From assembly GCA_946409635.1 (NCBI GenBank), contig CAMJXD010000001.1:144613-208612 (forward strand): DNA of 64,000 bases, read 5' to 3'. The notes below the pieces were generated by a model. The model was not told the origin of the DNA. It searched no databases and saw only the letters and a list, made by a program, of their open reading frames with translations. Of this stretch, positions 42,770-51,400 are shown in pieces. The DNA comes from an uncultured Prevotellaceae bacterium (GTDB lineage: Bacteria; Bacteroidota; Bacteroidia; Bacteroidales; Muribaculaceae). The translations under genes were made by a program, and so were the position numbers. Within the stretch, counting starts at the first letter, position 1. Every line of letters starts with the position of its first letter.

Positions 42770-44326
42770 ATGAGAAAATTATTACTGATTGCTGCCATGG
42801 CAGCACTAGCCCTGGGCGCAAGCGCCGACGGCTACAAGATCGAGAAAGTGTGGGAAAACAACAGTATTCCCGAGATTGTCCCCGGCAACTGCCGTCAGGG
42901 CCTGGGCATGAACGGCAAGTTCTACATCAACGACAGGACAACGGCAACCATCTCAATCTATGATGAAACCGGAATGATCGGCACCATGGACGGCAGTCCC
43001 AACTGCACCATAGGGCGAGACCAGGCAGGCAACATCGTCATGAGCGGAGTCACCTTCCCCAACAACTGGGGCATTGGGGCAATGATCAAGGTCGTGAACC
43101 CCGAGACGGGCGACTACAAGGAGTATCAGATTCCTGAGGAATGCGGCGACTTGGGCCGTTGCGACGTTTTGGGTCTGGCTAAGGGAGACCTCATGGAGGA
43201 TGGCGAATTATACATCTGCACCAACACCAGCGGCTCGACTATCGCCAAGCTCGTGATTGCTGGTGGCGAGGTCAGCTATGACGACAGCTACGCCCCCGAC
43301 TGTGGCAATGTCACCTGCTCGACCACAACGCCCATCTACTATTACACCGACTTGGAGGGCAACGACGTCCTGCTGTACAACACCCGCAATGCCAATCCCG
43401 TGAAGCTGTATCCCGAGGGTGACAACTACAGCTACAATGTCTTCATGCTCCCCTCGCGCGGCACGGCCATGGGCATGTTCCCCTTCATCTGGGACGGCAA
43501 GGAGCTCTTCCTGTACAACCTGCAGGGTGCCGCCAACTACCTGGACGGAATTGCCGTTGCCGAGGCCTACACCAACGCCGGCAACATCACCGAGCCCATC
43601 GTGACGGTACAACCCACTGTTAACGTGGCCGCCAACGCCAACCAGATCAACTGGCTGTGGGCCGAGCCCGATGCCGACGGTGTCACCATCTATCAGTATT
43701 ATCCTGGCGAAACCGGCGGTCACTTGACTGTTTACCGCATGACCAAGGACGAGCCCGCTGCCAAGGTCTACATCTTGGGCGAGGTCAACGACCAGGAATG
43801 GGCTGCCAACGCCGGCACCGAGATGACTTATGATGCCGAGAACAACGTCTACACCGCCACGGTGACCTTCGACGGCCGCGGCCAGAGCGGTGAGAACTAC
43901 TTCAGCTTCACCACCGAGGTAGCCAACGATAATGACGACGGCGGCTGGGCTTACATTGCCCCCTTCCGCTTTGGCGCAGTGAGCGACGGTGACTTCTGGT
44001 ACAGCGATCAGTTGGCCGGCTGGCCCCTGTCACTGACCAATGAGAACGGACAGGCCTTCCGTATCATGGGTGGCGAGTACAAGCTGACCCTTGATATGGA
44101 GAACATGAATCTGTATGTCGAGAAAGTGGGTGTCGATGCCCTGCGCGGCGACGCTAACGGCGACGGCCAGGTGAACGTCAGCGATGCCATCGCCCTGGTC
44201 AACGCAGTTCTCTCGGGCAACAATAATGGCCTCTACCTGCGCAACGCTGATGTGAACTACTCCACATCAATCAATGTATCAGATGCCATCATGCTCATCA
44301 ACTATATCTCAAACGGCGCCTGGTAA
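42770..44326 (+). CDS. Secreted propeller-like / glycan-binding protein with divergent dockerin-like tail
   Basis: 518 residues. Signal peptide MRKLLLIAAMAALALGASA. Residues about 25-320 have strand-rich repeats (GKFYINDRTTATISIYDETG, VVNPETGDYKEYQIP) reminiscent of the 15448 and 17003 proteins. Residues about 345-455 (VYILGEVNDQEWAANAGTEM, YTATVTFDGRG, YKLTLDMENMNLYVEK) resemble SusE/F-type starch-binding modules. Tail 460-518: first loop DANGDGQVNVSD is intact; the second, DVNYSTSINVSD, has lost the Asp at position 5 and the Gly at 6 and probably binds calcium poorly. Own promoter and strong terminator. Ligand unknown. Confidence 0.82.
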   Translation: MRKLLLIAAMAALALGASADGYKIEKVWENNSIPEIVPGNCRQGLGMNGKFYINDRTTATISIYDETGMIGTMDGSPNCTIGRDQAGNIVMSGVTFPNNWGIGAMIKVVNPETGDYKEYQIPEECGDLGRCDVLGLAKGDLMEDGELYICTNTSGSTIAKLVIAGGEVSYDDSYAPDCGNVTCSTTTPIYYYTDLEGNDVLLYNTRNANPVKLYPEGDNYSYNVFMLPSRGTAMGMFPFIWDGKELFLYNLQGAANYLDGIAVAEAYTNAGNITEPIVTVQPTVNVAANANQINWLWAEPDADGVTIYQYYPGETGGHLTVYRMTKDEPAAKVYILGEVNDQEWAANAGTEMTYDAENNVYTATVTFDGRGQSGENYFSFTTEVANDNDDGGWAYIAPFRFGAVSDGDFWYSDQLAGWPLSLTNENGQAFRIMGGEYKLTLDMENMNLYVEKVGVDALRGDANGDGQVNVSDAIALVNAVLSGNNNGLYLRNADVNYSTSINVSDAIMLINYISNGAW

Positions 44327-44351
44327 TTGACGTTTATCGACAACGCATCAT

Positions 44352-44385
44352 GCCCGGGGACCCGTCACGGTAGCCCCGGGCTTTT
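44352..44385 (+). terminator. Rho-independent terminator
   Basis: GCCCGGGG (44352-44359) pairs with CCCCGGGC (44374-44381), 14-nt loop, followed by TTTT; 25 bp after the stop at 44326. Confidence 0.85.
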
Positions 44386-44433
44386 CATGCCACTGTTATT
44401 TTAGGGCAAAAAGGGATTTTGAGAGGCCGTTTA

Positions 44434-44464
44434 TTGCCGTTACCAATAAATATCGTTACCTTTG
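44434..44464 (+). promoter_or_regulatory. Promoter of speA
   Basis: TTG 44434-44436, 20-bp spacer, TACCTTTG 44457-44464; about 43 nt leader to the GTG at 44514. Confidence 0.7.
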
Positions 44465-44513
44465 CACTCACATTTAGCCGCATTGTTCAACCCACTTAAA
44501 ACAAACCAGAGCC

Positions 44514-46430
44514 GTGTCAGCAATCAACAAGTGGCGCATCGAGGATAGCGCCGAACTCTACAACATCGGAGGCTGGGGCCTCAAGTACTTCTCCATCAAC
44601 GAGAATGGCCATGTCACCGTCACGCCCAAGAGCAATTGTGTGCCCGTCGACCTGGCCGACGTGATGGACGAGCTCCATTCACGCAAAGTGACAGCCCCTG
44701 TGCTGCTGCGTTTTCCCGACATCCTGGACAACCGTATCGACAAGATCTCCAGCTGCTTCAAGAAGGCAGCCAAGGAATATGAGTACCAGGGAGCCAACTT
44801 CATCGTCTATCCCATCAAGGTGAACCAGATGAGACAAGTTGTGGAAGAAATCATCGGCCATGGCAAGAAGTTCAACATCGGTCTGGAAGCCGGCAGCAAA
44901 CCCGAGCTGCATGCCGTGCTGGCCAGCAACATGACCGACCTCAATGCCAACCCCGTCATCATCTGCAACGGCTACAAGGATGAGGGGTACGTCGAGCTGG
45001 CCCTGCTGGCCCAGAAGATGGGACGGCGCATCTTTATCGTGGTAGAGAAGCTCAGCGAGCTCGAGCTCATCGACCGCGTGGCACAACGACTGCACATCAG
45101 GCCCAACATTGGCTTCCGCATCAAGCTCTCCAGCAGCGGTAGCGGCAAGTGGGAAGAGAGCGGCGGCGACAGCAGCAAGTTCGGCTTGAACACGAGCGAG
45201 CTGTTCAGCGCTATTGACTACCTTCGCGAGCACAAGCTCGATGACTGCCTCAAGCTCATCCACTTCCACATCGGCAGCCAGATTACCAAGATACGCCGCA
45301 TCAAGAACGCCCTGCGCGAGGCTGCACAGTTCTATGTCCAGCTGGCCAAACTGGGCTTCAGCGTGGAGTATGTCGACATCGGCGGCGGCTTGGGCGTGGA
45401 CTATGACGGCACCCGCTCCAGCGGCAGCAGCCACTCGATGAACTACAGCATCCAGGAGTATGTCAACGATGCCGTCTATACCCTTGTCGATGCCAGCAAC
45501 AAGAACGGGCTCAAGCACCCCAACATCATCACCGAGAGCGGCCGATCATTGACAGCCCATCACTCGGTGCTCGTCGTGGACGTCCTCGAGACCACATCGC
45601 TGCCCGAGTGGGATGAAAAGGTGGACACCGTGAGCGAGGAGGACGACGAACTGGTGCGCGACATGTACGAGATCTGGGACAAGATCAACCAGGCCCGCCT
45701 GCTCGAGGACTGGCATGACGCCCTGCAGATACGTGACGAGGCACTCGATCGATTCTCGCTGGGACTGATTGACCTGCGCACCCGTGCAATGGTCGAGAAA
45801 CTCTTCTGGTCCATCGCCCGCGATGTGGACGGCATCGTGCGCAACATGAAGCATGCCCCCGACGAGTTGCGCTCCGTCAGCCGCATGCTGCCCGACAAGT
45901 ACTTCTGCAATTTCTCACTGTTCCAGTCGCTGCCCGACGCCTGGGCCATCGACCAAGTGTTCCCCGTGATGCCCATCGACCGCCTCAACGAGCGTCCCAC
46001 CCACTACGCCACGCTGCAGGACATGACCTGTGACAGTGACGGCAAGCTCAACAACTTCATCTCGGCCCAGGGCATCGCCCACTCGCTGCCCGTCCACAAG
46101 CTCAAGGCCGGGCAGCACTACTACCTGGGCATCTTCCTGGTGGGCGCCTATCAGGAAATCCTGGGCGACATGCACAACCTGTTCGGTGACACCAATGCCG
46201 TCCACATCAACGTGTTCAAGGACCACTACGAGATCGACCAGGTGATTGACGGCGAGACCGTCGCCGAGGTGCTCGACTACGTCGAGTTCAACCCCAAGCA
46301 ACTGGTGCGCAACGTCGAGACTTGGGTGAGTGAGTCCATCCGCTCGGGCAAGATCACCGGCGACGAGGGCAACGAGTTCGTCCGCAACTTCCGCAGCGGC
46401 CTCTACGGCTACACCTATCTGGAAAAGTAA
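44514..46430 (+). CDS. speA: Biosynthetic arginine decarboxylase
   Basis: 638 residues. PLP-dependent decarboxylase making agmatine for polyamine synthesis. PLP lysine is Lys102 in VYPIKVNQMRQVV; further motifs GLEAGSKPEL, KLIHFHIGSQI (phosphate/PLP contact), YVDIGGGLGVDYDG, ESGRSLTAHHSV and the C-terminal VGAYQEILGDMHNLFGDTNA. Start is GTG 44514 giving MSAINKWRIEDSAELY, the usual N-terminus of the Bacteroidetes form. truA follows after 59 bp containing TCTAGA-type repeats. Confidence 0.95.
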   Translation: MSAINKWRIEDSAELYNIGGWGLKYFSINENGHVTVTPKSNCVPVDLADVMDELHSRKVTAPVLLRFPDILDNRIDKISSCFKKAAKEYEYQGANFIVYPIKVNQMRQVVEEIIGHGKKFNIGLEAGSKPELHAVLASNMTDLNANPVIICNGYKDEGYVELALLAQKMGRRIFIVVEKLSELELIDRVAQRLHIRPNIGFRIKLSSSGSGKWEESGGDSSKFGLNTSELFSAIDYLREHKLDDCLKLIHFHIGSQITKIRRIKNALREAAQFYVQLAKLGFSVEYVDIGGGLGVDYDGTRSSGSSHSMNYSIQEYVNDAVYTLVDASNKNGLKHPNIITESGRSLTAHHSVLVVDVLETTSLPEWDEKVDTVSEEDDELVRDMYEIWDKINQARLLEDWHDALQIRDEALDRFSLGLIDLRTRAMVEKLFWSIARDVDGIVRNMKHAPDELRSVSRMLPDKYFCNFSLFQSLPDAWAIDQVFPVMPIDRLNERPTHYATLQDMTCDSDGKLNNFISAQGIAHSLPVHKLKAGQHYYLGIFLVGAYQEILGDMHNLFGDTNAVHINVFKDHYEIDQVIDGETVAEVLDYVEFNPKQLVRNVETWVSESIRSGKITGDEGNEFVRNFRSGLYGYTYLEK

Positions 46431-46485
46431 CTATCTAGAAAGTCTAGAAATCTAGATATTCTAGATAATCCAGAAAAGCTAGAAG
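46431..46485. repeat. TCTAGA-rich short tandem repeat between speA and truA
   Basis: Five or six imperfect copies of a 9-10 bp unit around TCTAGAAA/TCTAGATAT fill the whole spacer. Function unknown; could form alternative small hairpins because TCTAGA is palindromic. Confidence 0.7.
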
Positions 46486-46489
46486 CAGC

Positions 46490-47230
46490 ATGCGATACTT
46501 CATGAGATTAGGCTACCGGGGTGCACCGTTCCACGGGTGGCAGGTGCAGCCCCATGACACCTCGGTGCAGCAGACCATCGAGGAGGCGATGGCCACGCTG
46601 TTGCGTGTGCCCACGCCCGTGACGGGCGCCGGCCGCACCGACGCCGGCGTCAATGCCCGCCTGATGGTAGCCCACTTTGACACACTTGAGCCCATCAAGG
46701 ACATCGACCGCATGGTCCATGGCCTGAATGCCCTGCTTCCGCCAGACATCGCCATCTACGGCATCTCGCCCGTCCACGATGACGCCCATGCCCGCTTTGA
46801 CGCCACCAGCCGCACCTACAAGTACTTTGCCGTGACAAGAAAGGACCCCTTCCGCTATCCCCTGGCCTGGAAGTGCCCGCCCGACCTCGACTTTGACCTG
46901 ATGAACCAGGCAGCAGCACGCCTGCTTGAGTACACCGACTTCACGTCGTTCTCCAAGCTGCACACCGACGTCAAGACCAACAACTGCCGCGTCACCCACG
47001 CCCGCTGGGCACTCGAGGACGGCCAGTGGGTCTTCACCGTCACCGCCGACCGTTTCCTGCGCAACATGGTGCGCGCCATCGTCGGCACCCTCGTCGAGGT
47101 GGGCCGCCACAAGATGACCGTCGAGCAATTCTGCCACGTCATCGAGCGCAAGGACCGCTGTGCCGCCGGCACCTCGATGCCCGGCCACGCCCTGTTCCTG
47201 TGGGACATCACCTACCCCTACCCTTTCTAG
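46490..47230 (+). CDS. truA: tRNA pseudouridine synthase A
   Basis: 246 residues. Makes pseudouridine at positions 38-40 of the tRNA anticodon arm. Catalytic Asp51 in GAGRTDAGVNA, N-terminal YFMRLGYRGAPFHGWQVQP, and FTVTADRFLRNMVRAIVGTLVEVG. Probably co-transcribed with speA. Confidence 0.96.
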   Translation: MRYFMRLGYRGAPFHGWQVQPHDTSVQQTIEEAMATLLRVPTPVTGAGRTDAGVNARLMVAHFDTLEPIKDIDRMVHGLNALLPPDIAIYGISPVHDDAHARFDATSRTYKYFAVTRKDPFRYPLAWKCPPDLDFDLMNQAAARLLEYTDFTSFSKLHTDVKTNNCRVTHARWALEDGQWVFTVTADRFLRNMVRAIVGTLVEVGRHKMTVEQFCHVIERKDRCAAGTSMPGHALFLWDITYPYPF

Positions 47231-47304
47231 CACACCCTATCAGTATCTCGTTCACCGATAGCCACTAACGACGCGCAATAAACAAAAAAATCTTTCTCAA
47301 AGGC

Positions 47305-47334
47305 TTGTCGGTTCAATAAAAAGCATTACCTTTG
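47305..47334 (+). promoter_or_regulatory. Promoter of rplU-rpmA
   Basis: TTG 47305-47307, 19-bp spacer, TACCTTTG 47327-47334. The leader to ATG 47428 is about 88 nt and GC-rich in its first half, so a regulatory fold is possible but I could not settle one. Confidence 0.72.
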
Positions 47335-47427
47335 CACCCGCATTAGTGCCCGCGGGGCTCAGCGAAGTGTTGCACGGCATGTTGCGACCGCCTCAGGGAC
47401 AGTTATTTAAACTACAAGATTAAACAA

Positions 47428-47748
47428 ATGTACGCAATTGTAGAGATTCAGGGACAGCAGTTCCGTGTCGAGACCGGCAAGAAGTTGTATGTCCACTACC
47501 TCGGCGACGAGCGCAAGGAAGGTGACTCTGTAGAGTTTGACCGCGTCCTGCTCGTGGATGCCGACGGTGCCGTTAAGGTTGGCGCGCCTACCGTCGAAGG
47601 CGCAAAGGTTGTTTGCGAGGTAAAGACTCCCCTCGTGAAAGGTGAACACATCATCGTTTTCAAGAAGAAACGTCGCAAAGGCTATCGCCGCCTCAACGGC
47701 CATCGCCAGCAGTTCACTCAGCTTGAGATTAAAGAAGTCATTGCTTAA
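47428..47748 (+). CDS. rplU: 50S ribosomal protein L21
   Basis: 106 residues of the large subunit, contacting 23S rRNA near L20. Typical start [20 protein letters not shown], then [16 protein letters not shown] and the basic end [19 protein letters not shown]. First gene of the rplU-rpmA operon; 32 bp to rpmA. Confidence 0.97.
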   Translation: MYAIVEIQGQQFRVETGKKLYVHYLGDERKEGDSVEFDRVLLVDADGAVKVGAPTVEGAKVVCEVKTPLVKGEHIIVFKKKRRKGYRRLNGHRQQFTQLEIKEVIA

Positions 47749-47780
47749 TTAACCATTTAAAAATCAAAACTCTTTAGATT

Positions 47781-48053
47781 ATGGCACATAAAAAAGGTGT
47801 CGGCAGTTCAAAGAACGGCCGCGAGAGCGAAAGCAAACGCCTCGGCGTGAAGATTTTTGGTGGTCAGTTTGCCAAGGCCGGTAACATCATCCGCCGTCAG
47901 CGCGGTACTCAGCATCGTCCCGGCGTCAATGTTGGCATGGGCAAGGATCACACTCTGTATGCTCTGGTTGACGGTACTGTAGAGTTCCAGCACCGCGCTG
48001 GTCACACCTACATCAACGTGATCCAGGACACTCCCAAGGAGGAGCAGAACTAA
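47781..48053 (+). CDS. rpmA: 50S ribosomal protein L27
   Basis: 90 residues. N-terminus [20 protein letters not shown] reaches the peptidyl-transferase centre; then [20 protein letters not shown] and [17 protein letters not shown]. No Firmicutes-type cleavable N-terminal extension. Followed by a strong terminator. Confidence 0.97.
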   Translation: MAHKKGVGSSKNGRESESKRLGVKIFGGQFAKAGNIIRRQRGTQHRPGVNVGMGKDHTLYALVDGTVEFQHRAGHTYINVIQDTPKEEQN

Positions 48054-48076
48054 ACAAGAAATCCCAACCCTAAGGG

Positions 48077-48125
48077 AATGAGGGTGAGCACCGCAATGGT
48101 AGCTCACCCTCATTTCTGTTTTTCC
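48077..48125 (+). terminator. Rho-independent terminator after rpmA
   Basis: Perfect 13-bp stem (AATGAGGGTGAGC, 48077-48089, with 48102-48114), 12-nt loop, then TCTGTTTTTC. The T-run overlaps the 3' end of the convergent YkvA gene. Confidence 0.85.
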
Positions 48126-48559
48126 TAGTACTCCTCGGCTTCGACATCGATGACGCCGTTGGCGCCTGGCTCAAAGATGGCAAGTTCCATCTCCTCGCCC
48201 TCCTCGGGGCCAAACCACTCACGCATGCGCTCGCGGGCTTTGCGCTTGATCTCGGGCGTGATGTACTGCTTCATCTTGAACAGAGCCCAAGCCAGGGCGG
48301 CGATGTCGTCGCTGAATCCCAGGCCGAGTATGGCATCGGGGATAATGTCCAGCGGCAGGATAAAGTATCCCAGGGCTCCCAGTATCTTGAGCTTCAAGCT
48401 CGATGGAACCGCCGGGTCTCGCGCTACATAGTAGAGCACGAGCACATAGTAGACGGCCTTGCGGCCAGCCTTGCGCGCCACCTTCTTGAGCTTGTTGGTC
48501 AACTTGCTGTCGTTGAAGTACTGGGCGTAATCGTCGAGATTGATGTTCTTGATGTCCAT
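48125..48559 (-). CDS. YkvA family (DUF1232) protein
   Basis: 144 residues. DUF1232 core at about 50-100: VPSSLKLKILGALGYFILPLDIIPDAILGLG with the family's PLDIIPD motif, followed by SDDIAALAWALF. One or two membrane-associated helices; the acidic tail (EEGEEMELAIFE) is cytoplasmic. Function unknown; family members are membrane-associated. Convergent with rpmA. Confidence 0.9.
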   Translation of the reverse strand: MDIKNINLDDYAQYFNDSKLTNKLKKVARKAGRKAVYYVLVLYYVARDPAVPSSLKLKILGALGYFILPLDIIPDAILGLGFSDDIAALAWALFKMKQYITPEIKRKARERMREWFGPEEGEEMELAIFEPGANGVIDVEAEEY

Positions 48560-48671
48560 TCCTTAATAAGCTATGAATTGGTTACACTTCACCCTCCACA
48601 TAGCAAATTGCGTGCCAACGCTCCTCGTGCAGCATTGCCAACCATCAAATAATAGAATCTAAAGTGATTGA

Positions 48672-48689
48672 CTGCCAGCCTTCTGGCAG
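48672..48689 (-). terminator. Weak hairpin after the CNNM/CorC gene
   Basis: CTGCCAG/CTGGCAG 7-bp stem with 4-nt loop, 14 bp past the stop at 48703; no clear T-run. Confidence 0.35.
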
Positions 48690-48702
48690 CTCATTCATCC
48701 TC

Positions 48703-49953
48703 TCACTGCTCGGCCACGGTAACCTTGACCTTGGCGATGCGGAATTTCACGACCTTGATGACCGTGAAGGTGAAGCGGCCGTGCTTGACAACCTCCTTCT
48801 CTTGCAGGAAGTCGCCCTTGAGGTCAAGCAGAAATCCGGCGATGGTCTCGGCCTCCTCGGCATGCTCGCCCAGCTCCTCCTCATCAATGTCGAGCACGCG
48901 GGCAAAGTCGCTCAACAGCGTCTTGCCGTCAAACATCCAGGTGTCCTTGTTGATGCGGTTGTAGAACTTCTCCTCGGTGTCATACTCGTCGTTGATGTCA
49001 CCCACAATTTCCTCGAGCACGTCCTCGAGCGTGGCGATGCCCTGGGTGCAGCCATACTCGTCGACGATGATGGCCATGTGCATCTTCTTGCGGCGGAAGT
49101 CCTCAAGCAGGTCGTCGAGCATGCGGGTCTCGGGCACGAAATAGGCGGGGCGCATGAGCGTCTGCCACTTGAAGGTGTTGTCGCGATGCCCGATGTAGGG
49201 CAAGAGGTCCTTGGCGTAGAGGATGCCCTTGATGTTGTCGGGCGTCTCCTCGTAGACCGGCATGCGGGAGTAACCGGTCTCGATGACCTTGGTCACCACC
49301 TCGTGAAAGGTGTCTTCCTGGTCGATATCTACCACATCGACGCGTGGCCGCATGATGTCGCTCACCGTCTTGTCGCCAAACGACAGGATGCCCTCGAGCA
49401 GCTCCTTCTCGTCGGGATTCTTGACCTCGCTCACCTCGAGGGCCCGGGTGAGGTCATCGACCGAGAGTTCCTCGGTCTGCTGCTGGACGACCTTATTGAC
49501 AATGCTAGTGCTGCGCACCAGCAGGGCCGTGATGGGCGTGAAAAGCTTGACAGCCGCCTTGAGCGGGGCCGATGCCATCGCTGCAAACTTGAGGTTGAAG
49601 TTGGTGGCATACAGCTTGGGGATCACCTCGCCGAAGAGCAGAATCAGGAACGTGAGGATTATCGTCTGCACAATGAAGTCGAGCACCGTGCTGTTGAAGT
49701 CAAATATCTGGTTCATCGCATAGTTCAGCACGATGGCGATCATGATATTGACCAGGTTGTTGCCCACCAGGATGGTGGCCAGCAGCTTCTCGGGGGTCGC
49801 GAGCAGTTCCTTGACACGCTCGCGGCGATGCTGGTCCTCGATGTGGTCAACATCATCGGGGCGCAACGAGAAGTAGGCTATCTCGCTGCCCGAGTTGAAT
49901 GCCGACAGGAATAGTCCCACGACGGCGACAATGATGGCAATGATGCTGCCCAT
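48703..49953 (-). CDS. CNNM/CorC-type (HlyC/CorC, DUF21-CBS) membrane protein
   Basis: 416 residues from ATG 49953; the 48-residue upstream extension crosses the leader after the promoter and is not conserved-looking. Domains: DUF21 with three to four spans (about 1-185; SAFNSGSEIAYFSL, LVGNNLVNIMIAIVLNYAMN), paired CBS domains (about 205-325; IMRPRVDVVDID, VDEYGCTQGIATLEDVLEEIVGD) and a C-terminal transporter-associated CorC_HlyC domain (about 335-412). Family members are Mg2+ exporters or regulators; Bacteroidetes GldE belongs here too, so the precise role is open. Confidence 0.9.
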   Translation of the reverse strand: MGSIIAIIVAVVGLFLSAFNSGSEIAYFSLRPDDVDHIEDQHRRERVKELLATPEKLLATILVGNNLVNIMIAIVLNYAMNQIFDFNSTVLDFIVQTIILTFLILLFGEVIPKLYATNFNLKFAAMASAPLKAAVKLFTPITALLVRSTSIVNKVVQQQTEELSVDDLTRALEVSEVKNPDEKELLEGILSFGDKTVSDIMRPRVDVVDIDQEDTFHEVVTKVIETGYSRMPVYEETPDNIKGILYAKDLLPYIGHRDNTFKWQTLMRPAYFVPETRMLDDLLEDFRRKKMHMAIIVDEYGCTQGIATLEDVLEEIVGDINDEYDTEEKFYNRINKDTWMFDGKTLLSDFARVLDIDEEELGEHAEEAETIAGFLLDLKGDFLQEKEVVKHGRFTFTVIKVVKFRIAKVKVTVAEQ

Positions 49954-50066
49954 GGTGGGCGCGTGAAGGGTGACAAGCGGATGAACGCTCGCTGTGCAAA
50001 GTACCGATAACAGGCACGATAACGGGTCAGGGTCCAAAATACAAATCGTTTTGTTGAATAATGCGA

Positions 50067-50098
50067 CAAAGATAGTGCAAGCCTCACACAAAAACAAA
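50067..50098 (-). promoter_or_regulatory. Promoter of the CNNM/CorC gene
   Basis: Minus-strand TTTG (50098-50095), 20-bp spacer, TATCTTTG (50074-50067). Supports ATG 49953 with a leader of about 110 nt. Confidence 0.65.
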
Positions 50099-50148
50099 TT
50101 TTTATTAATTTTTGTTGTGGAGCAGCCTGTTTGCCTGGAGGTGCCGGG

Positions 50149-51033
50149 CTACTGCATGGGCTCGACCGTGTAACCGCGGTCGCGCAGCAGCTGCAACAGG
50201 CCCTGCTGGCCGGGCAAGTGGCCGGCGCCGACACACACCAGAGCGGCACGCTCGGGCATCAGCTTGACGAGTTTCACCACCCAGTCGCGGTTGCGGTCAT
50301 AGATGAGCGCATCCATCGCCTGGGCATCGTCGCCACCGATTGAAGTGTCGGTTATCACTTCTTCAATCTTGTTAAGGTCCTGAGCCAGATAGGCCTCGGC
50401 CAGAGCCGATGATTGCACGGCAAAGAGGTCGTCCTTCTTGCAGGCTTCGAGCAACCCCTTGGCTTGCTCGGCCAGCGGAGTGTTCAAGAGCAGGTCGATC
50501 TGTTCCTGAACCGACTCTAGGCCCTCCGACGGACGTCCCGCATCGTTGGCACGCCGTTGCACGGCCAGGTCGATGAGATTGGTTGCGTCGAAGTTAGGGA
50601 AATACTTCACGGCCTGCAATGCCTGCATCTGCAAGCTGATGGCTCCAGGCTTGAACATGTTCATCTGGCTGAGCTTGACGCCCATGGTGCCGAAGTACTT
50701 GTCAAACACGCCCTCGACAATGGCATAATCCTCGGGCGAATACAGCTTGTCGAGCGTGCTGTCGGCGGGTGCCATCATGGCTTGGGCCATAGCCATCTGG
50801 GCCTCGGTACTCGTCATCTCGTCCTGCTTGATCTCTCCCACAACGATGTCACAGCCGTCGATGGCCTGCTGCATGCCGGGAATCTTATCCATCATCGACG
50901 AGGGGGCGAAATGATAGGTGCCCAGGATATAACTCGGACGGCTCAGGTTGCCGCCGCTCACTTTCCACAACAGTTGTGCCTGTGCTGCTATGGCCAGGCC
51001 CACGAGGGCTACAATGACAAGAATTCTCTTCAT
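50149..51033 (-). CDS. TraB/GumN family protein
   Basis: 294 residues from ATG 51033; the further 18-codon extension lies over the -7-like box TAGATTTG (51047-51040). Signal peptide MKRILVIVALVGLAIAAQAQ. TraB/GumN domain across the mature protein: LLWKVSGGNLSRPSYILGTYHF with the GTxH motif, and near the end RNRDWVVKLVKLMPERAALVCVGAGHLPGQQGLLQLLRDRGY with GAGHL. Related to the Tiki metalloprotease fold; a secreted or envelope protease is plausible but unproven. Confidence 0.9.
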   Translation of the reverse strand: MKRILVIVALVGLAIAAQAQLLWKVSGGNLSRPSYILGTYHFAPSSMMDKIPGMQQAIDGCDIVVGEIKQDEMTSTEAQMAMAQAMMAPADSTLDKLYSPEDYAIVEGVFDKYFGTMGVKLSQMNMFKPGAISLQMQALQAVKYFPNFDATNLIDLAVQRRANDAGRPSEGLESVQEQIDLLLNTPLAEQAKGLLEACKKDDLFAVQSSALAEAYLAQDLNKIEEVITDTSIGGDDAQAMDALIYDRNRDWVVKLVKLMPERAALVCVGAGHLPGQQGLLQLLRDRGYTVEPMQ

Positions 51034-51231
51034 AACGGTCAAATCTATTGGGTCGATATCTATTACTCTCACAAAAATACAAAACAATCACGACAACTGT
51101 CAAGCAAAGAAGGCAAAAAGTTGCATTGACACGACAAGAAAGTAGTCAATCGTGCAAAAAAACCGCCACTCAGGTCACCATAATCCCCCAAAATGATGAT
51201 GGACGACATGAAATATAACCGATTTTAGCGA

Positions 51232-51262
51232 TTGTACAGCCTTGACGACGGTAGTACCTTTG
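51232..51262 (+). promoter_or_regulatory. Plus-strand promoter in intergenic region
   Basis: TTG 51232-51234, 20-bp spacer, TACCTTTG 51255-51262. It points at no protein gene: the downstream coding regions lie on the other strand. Confidence 0.65.
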
Positions 51263-51267
51263 CAACG

Positions 51268-51367
51268 TGAGAAAGTGAATTAGTTATTAGTTGATTCATC
51301 AAGTAAACTATCAGTAAGTAAACAGAAATAAATTGCCGCACCGATGTGATATCGATGCGGCCTTTTA
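51268..51367 (+). ncRNA. Candidate intergenic small RNA
   Basis: About 100 nt between the predicted start (near 51268) and a terminator-like hairpin at 51335-51361 (GCCGCA-C-CGAT / ATCG-A-TGCGGC, loop GTGAT) followed by CTTTTA. The sequence between is AT-rich and has stop codons in all frames. Inferred only from promoter plus terminator; no known RNA family recognised. It could instead be the minus-strand C69 terminator with a chance promoter. Confidence 0.45.
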
Positions 51368-51400
51368 GTTATTGGTGAGTCGGTTTCGGGTTTATCAAGA

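Larger units (their letters stand above)
51034..51400. other. Intergenic region with plus-strand promoter and terminator
   Basis: 367 bp between TraB and the C69 peptidase gene (both minus). Carries a good plus-strand promoter and a downstream hairpin with T-run, described as a candidate small RNA. No open frame of note. Confidence 0.6.

Noticed and set aside
48664..49914. 416-codon plus-strand open frame opposite the CNNM/CorC gene
   Set aside because: Antisense shadow; the minus frame has DUF21 and CBS motifs and its own promoter.
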